From positions 4,884,001 to 4,948,000 of the forward strand of contig JADLSH010000236.1 in NCBI GenBank assembly GCA_016169945.1: a stretch of 64,000 bases of DNA, given 5' to 3'. Made by a program: the position numbers and the translations under genes. Below are positions 26,601 to 41,600 of this stretch, in pieces. The stretch comes from Trachythela sp. YZ-2020 (taxonomy: Eukaryota; Cnidaria; Anthozoa; Malacalcyonacea; Clavulariidae). The number at the start of each line of letters is the position of its first letter. The first letter of the stretch is position 1. The notes beneath the pieces are model-generated. The model saw only the letters and a list, made by a program, of their open reading frames with translations. It had not been told where the DNA came from and did not search any database.

Positions 26601-29600
26601 CAAAATCTATTTAAGAATGTCATTATCCTTATAATTTAGTTTTATTTTCTGCCCATTACCTGGTTTGCACCTTCCAATGTTCTCCTGGTTTCCCCCATCC
26701 CCTGACAATTAATTGGATTCTCTTGGTTTGCCTAATTACCCAAGGAGCCACAGTGCGCCCAAATACACCCCATACATGCTATTTTGCTCTATCTAACGCC
26801 AGACTATTTTGCTCTGTCTAACGCCAGATGATTTTACTCGTCAATTAAGGAAAGGGTATAATGCACACTAATGGGTAAAGTAAAATATGTTAAAGTTATT
26901 AGTGAATGCCAATTAATATACTTGTTATTTAATTACTTATAATATGATTGCCAACAAAGTGAAACACAGTTCCATTCCCTGGGAATTTCTGCATCCATGA
27001 CATATCCCCCAATTCTGTCCCATCCCTTGTTTGTCGATCTTTCTTCCCTCGGTTCTTTCATCCCATGGTGTAAACTGTTTAAAATATATTTTTTACCTTT
27101 ATTTACTTGATTGTCGGTATTGTATAGCTTTTGGTTTTATTATTTTATGTAAATGTTAGTATTCCACTGATGCCTTTTTAAACACAACAACAAATCTCCA
27201 GTCACATGACCTATAAGGTCCTGCTATCCGGTGGATAAAGCCCGGTTAGATATCGTTACACACGGTTCCCCCCATCCCCTGGTCTCGCCATTCCCCAATT
27301 CTACTGTCCTATAGATCTCTTAGCTCCTGTTTCCCCAGCTTCCTGTTTGCCCCACTCCCCGGTTTCCCCACTTCTCGGTTCCCTACTCTCTTATTTCCTC
27401 ATTCCCCGATTCCCGGATTTTGCGATTCCAGGATTCCCCGATTCCCGGATTCCCCGTTCCCTATTTTAAAGATAGCCCCCCATCATAGAGTAAGGAAATG
27501 AATAGAGAGACAGGTCCTTTGATCTTTTTGGGACCACCGACAGCGACATCCGGTTGGCGGCGGCCATTAATATTAGTCTGGCCAGAAGATTTGCAAATTC
27601 GTATTAGAAAATATATGGGGAATTTGCATTCTTGCCTACTAAATCGCGTTTTTTAGCGAATTATTTTCATAATTTCATCTTTTGAACTCGGAAATACAAA
27701 TGAGAAAGGTAAGAAAGTATTTTTAACGTTTAAATTGCTAAAGAAAACATATTTATCGGCCGATATTCGCTACTCGAAGGAGTGACAGGAGCGAGACTAC
27801 GAGGGCACACGTTTATTTATTTATGAATAACGTTCAATAAACTTCAAGAAAGACTTTTAATGTAAACATACCTCTTTGGTATGACAGTACCAAGAGTATT
27901 AAAGTTATTTGGTAATATATAATATATAGTTTGCAAAATATATGGACTGTATAGATGGGAGCATACATGATACATTATATACAGTACTCACTACTCAGCA
28001 TAGTGTAGTTTTATACATACTTATACAATATTTACATGGGGTTTGTTTTACTGGAATACCACAGATATTGCATTCTATGTCTTCCAAACTTGAATGACTA
28101 TGACTATATCAATTATAAATTGTTCCCTTCAAGTGGTGGAATTCCACATCAATGATGAATTGGTTTTGTGAAGTTCTTTTGTTTTTAATATGCAACATTT
28201 ATTATTCAACACACTCCACCTTTGAAAAATTTTCTGTTGATATGACTAACCCATTGAGTAGCAATGCACTTCAGTGCACGCTACTTTATGTGCTCTGTCT
28301 AACATGGCAGACAATTTTAAAAAGGGAGACCTTAGCACCTTAATTACAAAAGTTATCAGGAGTGGCATATCTTGACTAACTCATGTAAGTTGAGATTGGT
28401 TGGTTCCCTCCTGTGCTTCGAGGGTTTTTCTCCGGGTACTCCGGTTTTCCTCCCTCACTAAAACTAACCCTTAGGCACTAATCAGTACTAACCATGGTGT
28501 TATTACCTAGTAGGAGACTTTGAGTCCTATTGTAATATCACCAGCCTTTGGGCAAATAATATATAAATAAATAAAAAAAAATCTAAGGAATCATAATTTT
28601 AATTTTGTATGTAAAATAATTTGGAATTTGTTAGTGGAAGTTTTTTTAGACTTAATATGGAGTTCAAGACTTTAATACAGTGATACAAAAAGATATTGTA
28701 CTCTCAATATAGTAAGAATAGAGCAACTGTTTATTGAAACTTCTTAATTGATGTTAAAATTAAAAAGAAAATTACTAAATTTCAAAATCTTTATTGTACT
28801 GTAGAAGGAATTAAAGAGAAGAGCCCCAGTTAACATGCAAATAATGTGCAAATCTGTTGAAAATTGACCATATGAAGACATTTTTACTTGATGCGTTGTA
28901 CAATTTTAAACTATAAAATTCAACTTAATTTTTTTGCTCCCCGGGGTGGGACATTTTCCACTTAACTGTTGCCCCGTGGGCAGGACATTTGCCCTCAAGC
29001 TGTTGCCCCGCAGCAGGGAATTTTCCCTTTCTTTACAAAAAGTAGCTAATATCCGGGTGTATTCCCAGGGGGGGATGGTTACTTATGGATTTGACTCGTG
29101 CATAATAAAGAACCACTTTTTAAAAAAATGTGGAATTCCACCACTTGAAGGGAACAATTTATAATTGATATAGTCATAGTCATTCAAGTTTGGAAGACAT
29201 AGAATGCAATATCTGTGGTATTCCAGTAAAACAAACCCCATGTAAATATTGTATAAGTATGTATAAAACTACACTATGCTGAGTAGTGAGTACTGTATAT
29301 AATGTATCATGTATGCTCCCATCTATACAGTCCATATATTTTGCAAACTACATATTATATATTACCAAATAACTTTAATACTCTTGGTACTGTCATACCA
29401 AAGAGGTATGTTTACATTAAAAGTCTTTCTTGAAGTTTATTGAACGTTATTCATAAATAAATAAACGTGTGCCCTCGTAGTCTCGCTCCTGTCACTCCTT
29501 CGAGTAGCGAATATCGGCCGATAAATATGTTTTCTTTAGCAATTTAAACGTTAAAAATACTTTCTTACCTTTCTCATTTGTATTTCCGAGTTCAAAAGAT

Positions 29601-32600
29601 GAAATTATGAAAATAATTCGCTAAAAAACGCGATTTAGTAGGCAAGAATGCAAATTCCCCATATATTTTCTAATACGAATTTGCAAATCTTCTGGCCAGA
29701 CTAATGGCCGCCGCCAACCGGATGTCGCTGTCGGTGGTCCCAAAAAGATCAAAGGACCTGTCTCTCTATTCATTCCTTACTCTATGCCCCCATTCCTTGT
29801 TATAGTAATATTAATATAGCCGCCATGTTGACAAAAACGTCGATTGCTTAAACTCTCTCTTCCAGCTGGACACCGCGTTAATGTGCTTTGTTTCCACTCG
29901 TTGGTAAAAGATAACAATTATATTAATAAATTTAGATATTCCCTTCATTCCTTCTGGCTCTGTTCGTTTTAAAGTTTGCAAACTAAAATATGACATAGCG
30001 CGAGCAAAAGCCCTTCGTAGCCTTATAAAAGATAGCTACAGTACATGTATAGTCGAATGCAATCCTTAGCAATAATTTCCTTTTTCAACTTAAGGTGAAC
30101 GTTTCTTCAAGCAAACTTCGTTTCGACGTTGGGAAACTAAAGTACGATATTGGTATTAACATGAGCGAAGGTTCTTCAACAGATATGGATTTGATCTACA
30201 TCTTAGCAAGTTTTGGAGGTGGTGTGTTTCTAATTTTTGTTTAGGCTATCTTTAAAAGGGGGAACGGGGAATCGGGGAATGGGAACGAGGAATCGGGGAA
30301 TCTTTAAAAGGGGAATCTTTAAAAGGGGGAATCTTTAAAAGTGGGAATCTTTAAAAGGAGAACTTTAATCTCTTACGTGGGTGGTGTTATTTTTTTTCGT
30401 TTTCGCACAGGACCTCTCAGACTCTTTTGTAAACGTTAATTTACGATATATGAATACTCTTCTGCTGAAATTACATACGCACCATTTTTTAGCATCCCAC
30501 GCACAAAAATTCCACCCACGTCACTGTCTAAATCTTTTAAAATATCTTCAACATGCATGCAATAGCCCTATTATTGATTTTTATGATTGATATTTTTGAA
30601 AGAATCATTGAAACAATTCCGTCATTATTCGATCTGGGCTTTAATTTTATGGCAACCAGCTACACATTTGCGCTACTGCCAGAACCGAAAATCTTATTCG
30701 GTGTCCCAAAATATATTACATGTAATTTTTTTGTAAAAGGTTATATTGATAAGTGTTGATACATATGAAGTTTTACGATATTAAGAAAGGGTTGGCATTT
30801 GACAATTTTGTTTCTGTTCAGGTTCCTGTTCTTGTTTATTTTTAATATTTAGATATGGGACTGACAAATTTTAAATAAGCACATCTCAGTAACAGTTAGC
30901 CACATTTGAAATACAGTATTCCAGTTTGTAGGTGACCAAATAATAAACATGTGTTCTTCCATCTGTGTTTTTGTTCATGTCATGGAATGTTCTTGAAGGT
31001 AGAGGTTACCAGATGACTTACTTTTCATGAATGTAATAAACAAGTACAATATGATTGCGAGTAGCAATAGGTATTTTTAATACGTCTGCTTTGTGACGTA
31101 TTTGCGGATAAAGGAAAACCCCGCACGGCCATTTGCTGTGCCCGATTGGCTAAATGGCCGTATTTATCCGTAAACTAGGTCACAGGGCCGGCAGACTTAT
31201 TAAAAAGGTCTATATGGCACAATTTCCAAATATCACTTCTAAGTTGTGGTGTGAATCCTTAATTGTACTCTTGAGGGCCACTAGGGAGAATACGTATGTA
31301 ATTAGTGTTACCCTCGTTAAATAAAGTTTATTGTATTGTATTGTATATGATTACATACAGTGTGTATAAAAAAACTGAACCCTTTCAAATTCAAATTAGC
31401 TAACGTATTGTAGTAATTTGACAGCTCTAACCCTCGTCAAATTAATATGCGTAAATTAAAACACAACTCACAAGTTCTTCCACACATTGCCATAGGAAAT
31501 TAATAATAACTTGATGCTCATATGTACAAGGTGTTGCAAACGTATTTACAATAATTTGCTCTTCATTTAATTCATGCTCAGATAAATTTAAAAAGACTCC
31601 TGTCAACGATAAAATATTTTGACACTTGCTCACTCGAAAAATATTTGCGAAAAAAGTCACTGCTACTAAACTTTGGGTACGGTTGTAATGTAACACCATA
31701 AATATGCGCTGCTCTGCAGGGTTCAGTTTTTTTTGAGACACACTGTATAGGAATTGTGCGTTTTGTAATGCATGAAACGGCTTTGCGTGTAGGTAGGGTA
31801 ACTAGTGTTTATCATTTTCGGTTCTTGGAGTAGCGCAAATGTGTAGCTGGTTGCCATCATTGCCATAAAATTAAAGCCCAGATCGAATAATGACGGAATT
31901 GTTTCAATAGGGCTATTGCTTGCATGTTGAAGATATTTTAAAAGATTTAGACAGTGACGTGAGTGGAATTTTTGTGCGTGAGATGCTAAAAAAATAGTGC
32001 GTATGTAATTTCAGCAGAAGAGTATTTAATATATCGTAAATTAACGTATGCAAAAGAGTCTGAGAGGTCCAGTGCGAAAACGCAAAAAAAAACACCACCC
32101 ACGTAAGAGATTAAAGATTCCCCTTTTAAAGAACCCCGATTCCCCCGGTTTTTCCACAATTATGGCACTTTTTTCCTCTAGCTGGGCAATTCTGCATCCG
32201 TCTATGTGGAAATGCGCAGTTTCGACAGGTACTCGATCTTTACATCGGCCGGAGTTTCATTCACATAATTATGACATTTTTTACGATTTTCTAAAACAAC
32301 CAACCAAGCCGACGTCGGTAGATCATAATGAAATTTCTGTTTCTAAAAAAGTCCCCACAACCTCTACAATTTCTACTTTCAATTAACAATACCCTACCCT
32401 TGACCTTCAGTAGCAGGCCCCCAAATAGTGCTGTCTGGTGGTTTGTATCTGTATGCAGTGTCTCGTTAATTTTGTTGTATCGTTCAAATATACGGTTAAA
32501 TTTCGTGTACTAGGGCTGTATTTTGTAGGATGTAAAATTTTAAATCGATCTTGTTTCAACTCCATAGATTAGTAACTGTCATACGTTACATTGGAGGCTT

Positions 32601-35600
32601 GATACAAATAATTATAATTCTTCACATTTTTATTCATTCAAAGATAAAACAGTACCCTGGTTCCAGAGGTTTATTTTTATTTTACTACATATAAAATAAT
32701 ATAAATGGCGAAGGGAAAAATAAACCTGGTTGAAAGCGGCAATAACCTCGCTATCATGCAACGACATCCAATTAACAAGCAACCAATCGGAACACACTTG
32801 ACACGTGATACGTTTTGTCGCATGGGTGGTACACAGAGTACGAAATTAATTCCATGGGGGTCTCACAAAGTAAATAGTTGTGGCGATTGCAATTGCAAGT
32901 ACACTTAGTTCTACTGTCCGTGATGTAACAAATCTTTACTATATGTTATTATTCAAATGAGCAACTGTAAAATTAATCCAAATCAGTTATGCAGAAAGTT
33001 AAATCGAGTGAATCGAGTTCAACTGTTCGCCGTCCACTGCTTCCTTTACTTGAACAGTCAAAAATTGCAAAAGAGAATGTCGTCAATGTCGAGAATATGT
33101 TTCGTAGAAAATGACTTTGCTAATCTATTTAAACTAGAAGTTCTTATCAGAAGTGAAGTGCTGCATCCCCTTGCCTCCCCCGATTGCTACACATGCAGCA
33201 GAATATGCAGAGGGTCCTCCCCAAGAGGATTGCGGGCTCTGGCTACGAGATTAGCAGTAGGCGAATGGTACCTTTGGAATTTTAAATATAATTTTGAATA
33301 TTTTAACACAATTTTTTGTGCCCCCTGGGGACGGGATGAAGACAAGATGAAGACGGGACGATGAGAAATGAGTATGCATAACTGGTCTAATAGATCTGGG
33401 AACGAGTAAATACCAATGGAGGTTGTCTATTTCAAGGTAATAGAAGTTTTATTGAAGAACAATCGTATTTGCATGCAATAATTGTGCTCATTACTGTTCA
33501 GCCTATTTCTTCTATCTCACAAGATTCTGTGTGGCACATTCAACTGACTTATTTACAGCTAGCTAGTTACTTTTAAAATATTCCAGCAAATTGACCCTCA
33601 TGATGACCAGGAAAAATCTAATTACGCGGCGATCAAATACAAATTTCTTCCGGTCATAAACATTTGCAACTGTTAAATTCAAGAGGAAAAATAACATCTT
33701 ACAAATTATTGCTTATTTACTTTAGCGTATTAAGTAATTTAGCCTCTATTTTGGTCGTAAAATTCGTCCTATAATTGTCGTGAACATATCACAGACATAT
33801 CAATGTGAAATAGTCTGGATCCATCGTTGCCTATGTATTGCTGTATCTAAATCAATCTTAATACATACCTGCGCGAACTTGTTAAATATAATTATTCCGA
33901 TGTAATTTATATTTATAAATCTATACATAAAAACACAAAATCATTGACAAAAAACATTATTGTCGCTTCAGCAAATATTTGCCCGGTCATTTTGATCATT
34001 GGAAAACAAAAACACGGTGGCCAGTCTGTGTGTACTTCTTTAATAATTTGTATACTTCTTTAATAACAAAGTTTTTTCTTAATTTTTTCTTAATCTCAAT
34101 TTTTTAATTAACAAAATAACAACAGTGTAATTAACTTGTGAGTTAATTAACAATCAGTAATACCAGTCACCAAAACAACAACAGTTTTTAAAATTAACTT
34201 GCGAGTCGGCATATTACAAAACATGGAATGGACCCATGGACTGGACCCAAAATTGGACCCAAAAATGGACTCAAAAAACAACCATCAGAATATCAGTGCT
34301 TTTCTATTTATAGGCAGAAAACTTCGCGTTTGCATCACTTTTCCTTGACCTATCTATTTACCTTCTAAAGTTCTATATAAATCGCACGAGAAACACAAGA
34401 AAAGTATATATTTTAAGTTATTCTAGCTGTAAATTACAGCTGTAAATTACAATTTACAAATGCTTATTGTCAAACAACTCAGAACACAGCAAGGGGAATT
34501 TGCGCCGTGAATGTCCAATGCCCTATAAATGGCCATGAATATCCATGTTTGGTATAAATGATTATACAGTTACTTTATGGTTTCCGTGTTTGGATGGCCT
34601 GATCCAAACACGGGTTTCGACCAATCAGAGCACACGTTATATACATGTTATTTTATAAAAGCAAGTTTCCATCGTATATATACCCTCTATATATTCCATA
34701 TATACCCTCCAACGTTGTATTTCCGTTTATTAAAAGAAAATAATAGGTTTACGCCGATAGTGGTGATATCGCGGTACTTTCAAACAAATTTGTCATATTA
34801 AGTATTAGCACTTTAGTTGGGTCGGTCACTTCTGATTTTTTCTTTGTGACCAAAAGACTGAGAAAAAATATAGACGTGTATTCTAAAGCTGAATAATTAT
34901 GAAAGATGTGTATTCTAAACTGATTTAAATATAAAGATACGGGAGACGGGTGGGATTTTGAGCCGTTTATTTCATATTTTAATTTAACGCAATTAACAGC
35001 CAGTGCTGGTTTGCAAGGCTCACATATACTCGTTTCAATAGCCACATAATAGGGCCATTTATACGGGAGAAAATAAGTCGCGACTTACATAAGACGCGTC
35101 TTATACAGGGTGTATAAAAAAAACTGAACAATTTTGAATCGGCTTTCAATTTCAGAAATCCGTTCATGTTATGAAATTTTGAATCAATATAGATTGTCGG
35201 GGTGCTTATAACGTGGTATAAACAAAAAAAAATTATAAAGAGAAATTTTTGAGAGGGGGGGTGTGTGTCTTTTTAACTGCACTAAAAATGACTTGCGCGC
35301 GAAAATTAAACGTTTAAAACGCATTTTGAATTCATGAACGAGAAATTTGTCATGTGCTTTATCAATGGACAAAATTTCACAAATTTTACCATGATTTAAG
35401 TCCTTCAAAAAGCCGCTGAAACTTTCATCTTTTTGCCAGTAAATTATTTGTTTATTTCACTTTTCCCCCCAAGGGACTCGCAAAGTACACCTGAGAAATT
35501 CGCTTGCGAAAACATGTTTTTATTTGGAATTTCAAATTCACTCAAAGACAAAGTACATATAAATTACACACAAACTACGTACAACATGTCGAGGACCATA

Positions 35601-38600
35601 AGTCTAAGGGCCTGTTCATATGGGGAAAAGTTATCTCGGTTAGCGAGAAAACATTTCGACAAGTTTACAAGCGAGATCTCGCCTTGTTATGAAAATAATA
35701 TGAAAAGTTACACTGCGTTCATATGAGACGAAAAGTTTTCCCGTGTACCGAGATCTCGCTTGTTGACCGGCGACAGGCGAGATCTCGGTGATCGAGATGT
35801 TTTTCCCATATGAACACAACATATCCACAACTTTCCCGCTTGGCGCGGGAAAACTTTCTGTCGTGTCAGCAACTTTTCAATTTACACTTTACAAAATGGC
35901 GGGCGTAGAAACTGGACAAGGTTGTTTACGATTAATCCAACTACGTAACGTAAGTTCAAAGCAGCCATATTTGTTTTTAAAATGTATTTTAAAGTTTTTT
36001 AACTTTTCCCGCCTTGCGCGTCACACCTGCAGTGCTACGTCACAGCCGGACGGAAACTTTACCCGGTAATCGGGATAACGTTTCTCCATATGAACAGAAC
36101 AAAATTATTTGGCTAGTCGAAATGTTTAAAAATTGATCTTTATAAAATTTTTTTGTTTATACCATGTCTCAAAAAAACCGCTACCTTAGAAATTAGAGGC
36201 TTTAGAAAAAGCCTCGATTTTGTACACTTGGGAATTTAAAATTGCTTATTTGCTTCTAATTGCATGCAAATATGCCAGACAAAGCGAAATTTCTAAAGCC
36301 TCTAATTTCTAAGGGTAGCGGTTTTTTTGAGACACCCTGTATATTGATTCAAAATTTCATAACATGAACGGATTTCTGAAATTGAGAGCCGATTCAAAAT
36401 TGTTCAGTTTTTTTATACACCCTGTATAAGACGCGAACACACTCGTATAAATGGTCAAATTCTAGTAAGTCGCGACTTGAATAAGAACAGGGGTTCAGGC
36501 TGTTCCACAATAAGTCGCGACTTACTAGAATTTGACCATTTATACGAGTGTGTTCGCGTCTTCTATAAGACGCGTCTTATGTAAGTCGAGACTTATTTTC
36601 TCCCGTATAAATGGCCCTATTATTTACTGTCAGAAACAAGTCAAAACCAAAACTTGAACAAAACTACAATGACGGCTTCTCTGAAAACTGAAATATTAAA
36701 ACAACAGTGGAAATTCGTCTTTATAGAAATGCGATATCCGTACCTTTCAATTAACGTTGTCGATAAGCTAAGGGGCATCAACCTTTAATAGTACAGTCGA
36801 ACCTCCCGTAAGCGGACACCCTCGGGACCACGACCTGGTGTCCGCTTACGGGAGGTGTCCGCTTATGAGAGGTTGGTTAATATTTAACTGATTACGTAAT
36901 TGTTGAAACATGATTCTTTTAATAATGATGTTAATATGACCATATTATTGACAGCTATTATTGCAAATTTACTCTAAAAACCCCACCGTAAAGCCTTTGT
37001 GTCCCAATTTTCTTTGACTTGGTTGAGGAACAAAATACGTAAGACTGGACATGCTTTGTTGGATGAGAAACTATAATGGTTCATAAAGAAGAAAGTAACA
37101 GTAACTGCTAACGGTGCGACGCTACAATAGAAAAATACGGAATATTGAATTAATAGTTTCCGTATCAATTCTGTCATCAGCTCATTTTAATAACACCATA
37201 TATCAAACACATATGTTTCTATTCTAATACTGTATTAAGTCAACTAGGCGGCATAATTATTAATTTAACAGAAAATAAATCAAGTGTGTCCGCTTACAAG
37301 AGGTTATAATGTTGTTTGGGAAGGTTGTTTTGGTGTCCGCTTCCGGGAGGTGTCCGTAAGCAGAGGTTCGACTGTATACGCAACCAGACTTAAAGTGACC
37401 ATGAAATCATTGAAACAATAATGCTCTATTGGTCTGCTCGCGTAGACATGAGATATCTCATCGACAACGTTTTATTCATATGTGATATATAATGCAAACG
37501 CGAAGTTTTCGCGCCTATATCAATAGAAAAGCACTGATATTCTGATGGTTGTTTTTTTAGTCCATTTTTGGGTCCAATTTTGGGTCCAGTCCATGTTTTG
37601 TACTGTGCCTTGCGAGTCAACTTGTGAGTTTAACAATCGGTAATATCGGTCACCTTTCCGGTGAATGTATCAAATGTTATATTAACTACCTTGTTTGCTT
37701 TCAGAATTGATGTTATTACATCCTTTCAGTGGCGGTGTCAAGGTCGAGGACTATGTTCAAGATTCGCATAAGCAGCTCAACCTCTTGATGATAGAATGAA
37801 AGACGCTTGTTTTCTACTTCATTGGTCGAACTCTGCACAAGAAGACACAAGTACCATTGGGTCCCACAGGCAGTAAGCATCTGCATCAGTTTGCAGCTCT
37901 GGCATTCTCCAAGGTCATCATCATTCGGGCAAGGAGAAACCGCTTTTTTGCAAGACACACAGGAAAGAGTTTTAATGGTTTGATGAATGCCAATAATCTT
38001 GCCAGAAATAGTTGATGACGCGATGTCAAATAGGCCTTTTTGAATCTGAACAAGGAGTTTTTTAAACGCAGCTTCCTCTGTGGCAGTAAATTCGTCACCT
38101 TTTGGGTGTTTAAGTACCTATCTCTGTTTGATACCTTTACTTTCAGGTTTTTCAAAAGGTAGGTTTTGTTTTTCTGTAATTGCTCGACGTTGGCTTCCCA
38201 AAGCACGATTTTCATGGAACTTGTAGTGTCCCGGATAAGTACTTCTTGCTTTTTTAGTGTCCCTTGATGTTGGGTATTTACAATTTTGACTCCTGAAACC
38301 TCTGCTATTTCTGCCTTGACGCTGATCAGCTGTTCGGCAGCCACTTCGTTGAGCCATAGAGCGATACAATGCTATTGGCAACGCCAGTGATAAGCAGCTT
38401 CGCAGAATGTTGGAAATCAATGTCGTCAACGGGAGTTATCTTCGTATACTGATTGAATACAATATCTTTTCCTTTCGATTTGGTATACTTCGACACTTTC
38501 ACCGGGCTTTTGAATTTTTGTAGTGTAGTAAATTCCGAATGTTTATTGGGAGAGAAACATACCGCGCGGACAGGACCATCCTTCTTTTGAAAGGTACAAT

Positions 38601-41600
38601 TGAAGTATTTTCTCCCCGAGAATTGCGCGTCTTTTACAGGCGAGACCACAGGCGACCCAATTTCTGGAATGGCCGATATATTTTGAATATTGTAAAATAT
38701 GACATGTAAATAAACGAAATATGTAAAATTATCAACATTTTATAAATAAAATAACTTGTTAACTTAACTTGTTAATAAGATGTCTTCTGTTGTGTGTTTC
38801 AGTCTATTCGGGGCGATATCTTAAAGTTTTGTTCATCTTGGCCGGCGGTCAAACGATACAGAGAATAACTGAAAGGCTGACCACTTGTCGGATATAGTCT
38901 CAAGGCTCTTTTCCACTCATCGCAAAACAAACTCGCTGCGAGTTCTTGCATGTAATTAAAATAAACTGTCGAGCATTGTGATTGGATGAAAAAATTTGGC
39001 CAGAATAGTATTAGCACTTACATGTACATATATAATACAAGTAAGAAGGTAAGGGGTGAAAGGTGGGGGTGGGGGCCTGTTAAGGAAATGATGGCATGAT
39101 GTGAACATCTAATTCACACAGCAGATTCCATTCCATTCCATTCCATAGCTATTTCGTTGAGAAATCATTATATTTCTGCTAACATTTACATGTACATGTA
39201 TAATAGAAGGAGGGAGGGGGGAGGTGGGAGAAAAACAAAACTTACCATTTTCTATCTTTCCAACCATATCATCATACATACAGTGATAATTAGTTATTTT
39301 AATAAGGGTACAGAATGACGTACAGTATGTACTTACAGTACATATGAAATTCTAAGAGGGATCAATAGTTATAATCCTGACTCTTATTCTAACTCAACAG
39401 TTTGTTGATCCACAGTATATGTACTGCTAGTAGTCTGTGCTAATTGTTCTAGCCTGTTTTCTTCTTCGAGTCTATACTGTAAATTACCGGATGAATCATG
39501 GAAACCATTCTCTGCCTATTGGAATACACATTGGCTGACTCTGATCAAAAACAGGACCTCTGTAGTTTTCAAACTCTACCATAACTGCAATAGGTAAATC
39601 AGGTGGTTGATGGTTGTTTTGAAAGATAATATCAACAACGTTTCCAGTAGCCCCATTACAAAGACCAGCACTTGACCACAAATTCATGGTTAACATAACC
39701 TTTGCTAGAAACGATACTGGTTCTAAACTGTAGACTCACCTTTCCGAAGTCGTAATAGTAGATCTCTGAAATTTACTTGTTCATGGTTATTACCTTGCAC
39801 TCGTTGATTTACAGTGAGTTTAACAACTTTGCCAAACATATGATATGCTTGACAACCTTGTTCACCAACAGCATTTGATGGTTTAGAATGGTAAAGAGGC
39901 TTATCTGCTACAGGTGGTAACTGACCTGGATCACCAGTTAAAATCAGAGATTTTCCTCCAAATACTCTGTCATATAAACCAGTTGCTTGTTTACAACGCT
40001 TGTCTATCCAACCAAAAGTAACCTGGCCAAGCATGGAGTATTCATCAATAATGATGTATTCAATGTTCTTAAGACTTCCTGTAACCTACACAAGCTTTGC
40101 CCTGTCAGGTCTTTATTGCCTCTTGCTTCTATTGGTAACTTCAATAAAGAATGCACAGTAACACCTTTATATTATAAGCAGCTTTACCTGTGGTAGCAGT
40201 AATAGCACATTTACTTTGTAAAAGGTTTCGAACAGCATTAATAAGGTAACTTTTACCAGTACCAGCAACACCATTTATGATAAGGCATAATGGCTCTTTT
40301 TCAGATGATGCATCATCAAAATGGGATTTAACAATGTCATAAGCAAATTTTTGCGTTTTACTAAAACTGTTGATATCAACAACAACATATTGCTCATCAA
40401 TAGTATAGTCCTCCTTGTTTGTTTTTATCCATGATGGCATTTCATGGACATGCTGTACTGAATAATTAGTTCTGTCAAGATGCCAGTCATGTGTATCTCC
40501 TGTTTGTTCAGAGTTGCTAAAAGGAGTGTTGAGGTCTGATGATATTATCCACTCTTCTCGAGTTACCTCCTGCTCTACAGAAGGTTCGTCTTGTGGTTCT
40601 TGATTCTGAATGACAGCTTGTAATTTGTCAAACCAGTCTGGGACATTAGATTGCCCATATGGTGTTTCCACGAATTCATGCCAACAATTTATTAGAACCT
40701 CGTCAGTTGGTTCTTGGTCCCATGCATTGTTTTGGGTTGTGTGCCAAGGTTTATACCTTAAAAGTTGATATTTACAATAAAGACCAAAATTTGGGCCTTT
40801 AGGGTTAGAAGAATAAGTTGGGAATATTCTTGGTATAACATTCTCTGGCAATTTTGTTAGCTATATTATTAACAACTTTGTATGTTGTGGCAAACTGGAC
40901 AAAGTTCATATTTGTTACAATACTTGAACTGTCATATTGACGACGATTAGCATACACATCAAGAAGTGAGTGATCTGTGCAGGATTCACTTTCTTCAATA
41001 CATGCGGTTTCACACACTCTACGTGAAGCATTTAAACTTACAGGTATCACTTTACATGATGAGCTATTGAGTTTTAATGACAACAAATGATGCATTGTTT
41101 CTTGAGCTGCATAATCTCTTTCACCGTTTTAGTTTTACAAGGGTCAGTGTTACTCTCAATATTCTTCACAATAGAATTAACTGAAGGCTTGTTTTAATAT
41201 TTGTGACCTTGGTTCACCTTTAGCAGCATATTTAGTAAGATACTCAACACAAGCATAGTGATAAATAACAACTTGAATATCACAGTTTGCTCTCCATCCT
41301 TGGAGTTGAAGTTGTTGATGGTTATTTATAGCTTGTACTACAACGAGTGTGTCGCTAAACCATATTTAATAGATCTACGTAATCAGATTGCTTTTCAGGA
41401 TCGGAATATCATGATGAATTCTTAGACATGGATGAAGTGAAGGTCTTATCCACATTTCTTCATCTGGTGGATTTGGATTGATGGTCGACAATAACCAATC
41501 TACATATTGACATACTGTATCAGCAGCATTCTTACCAGCTTCAATATCCTGGTCTAGTTCACTTGTGTCCTGACACAATCATTTTCATCTTTAAACTTTT

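Larger units (their letters stand above)
35106..36424. mobile_element. Mariner-type element with CAGGGTGT ends, nested
   Basis: Left cagggtgtataaaaaaaact, right agtttttttatacaccctg, TA at both borders. Arms of about 80 bp match (cagaaatccgttcatgttat and inverse). Contains further MITEs. Confidence 0.78.
35050..36619. mobile_element. Outer palindromic MITE holding nested insertions
   Basis: Ends agggccatttatacgggaga / tctcccgtataaatggccct; internal aagtcgcgacttac palindromes. It is split by a CAGGGTGT element (35106-36424) inserted at a TA. Confidence 0.75.

Noticed and set aside
32957..33364. 135-codon ORF as a gene
   Set aside because: No domain, no splice or promoter context, mixed composition; probably chance.
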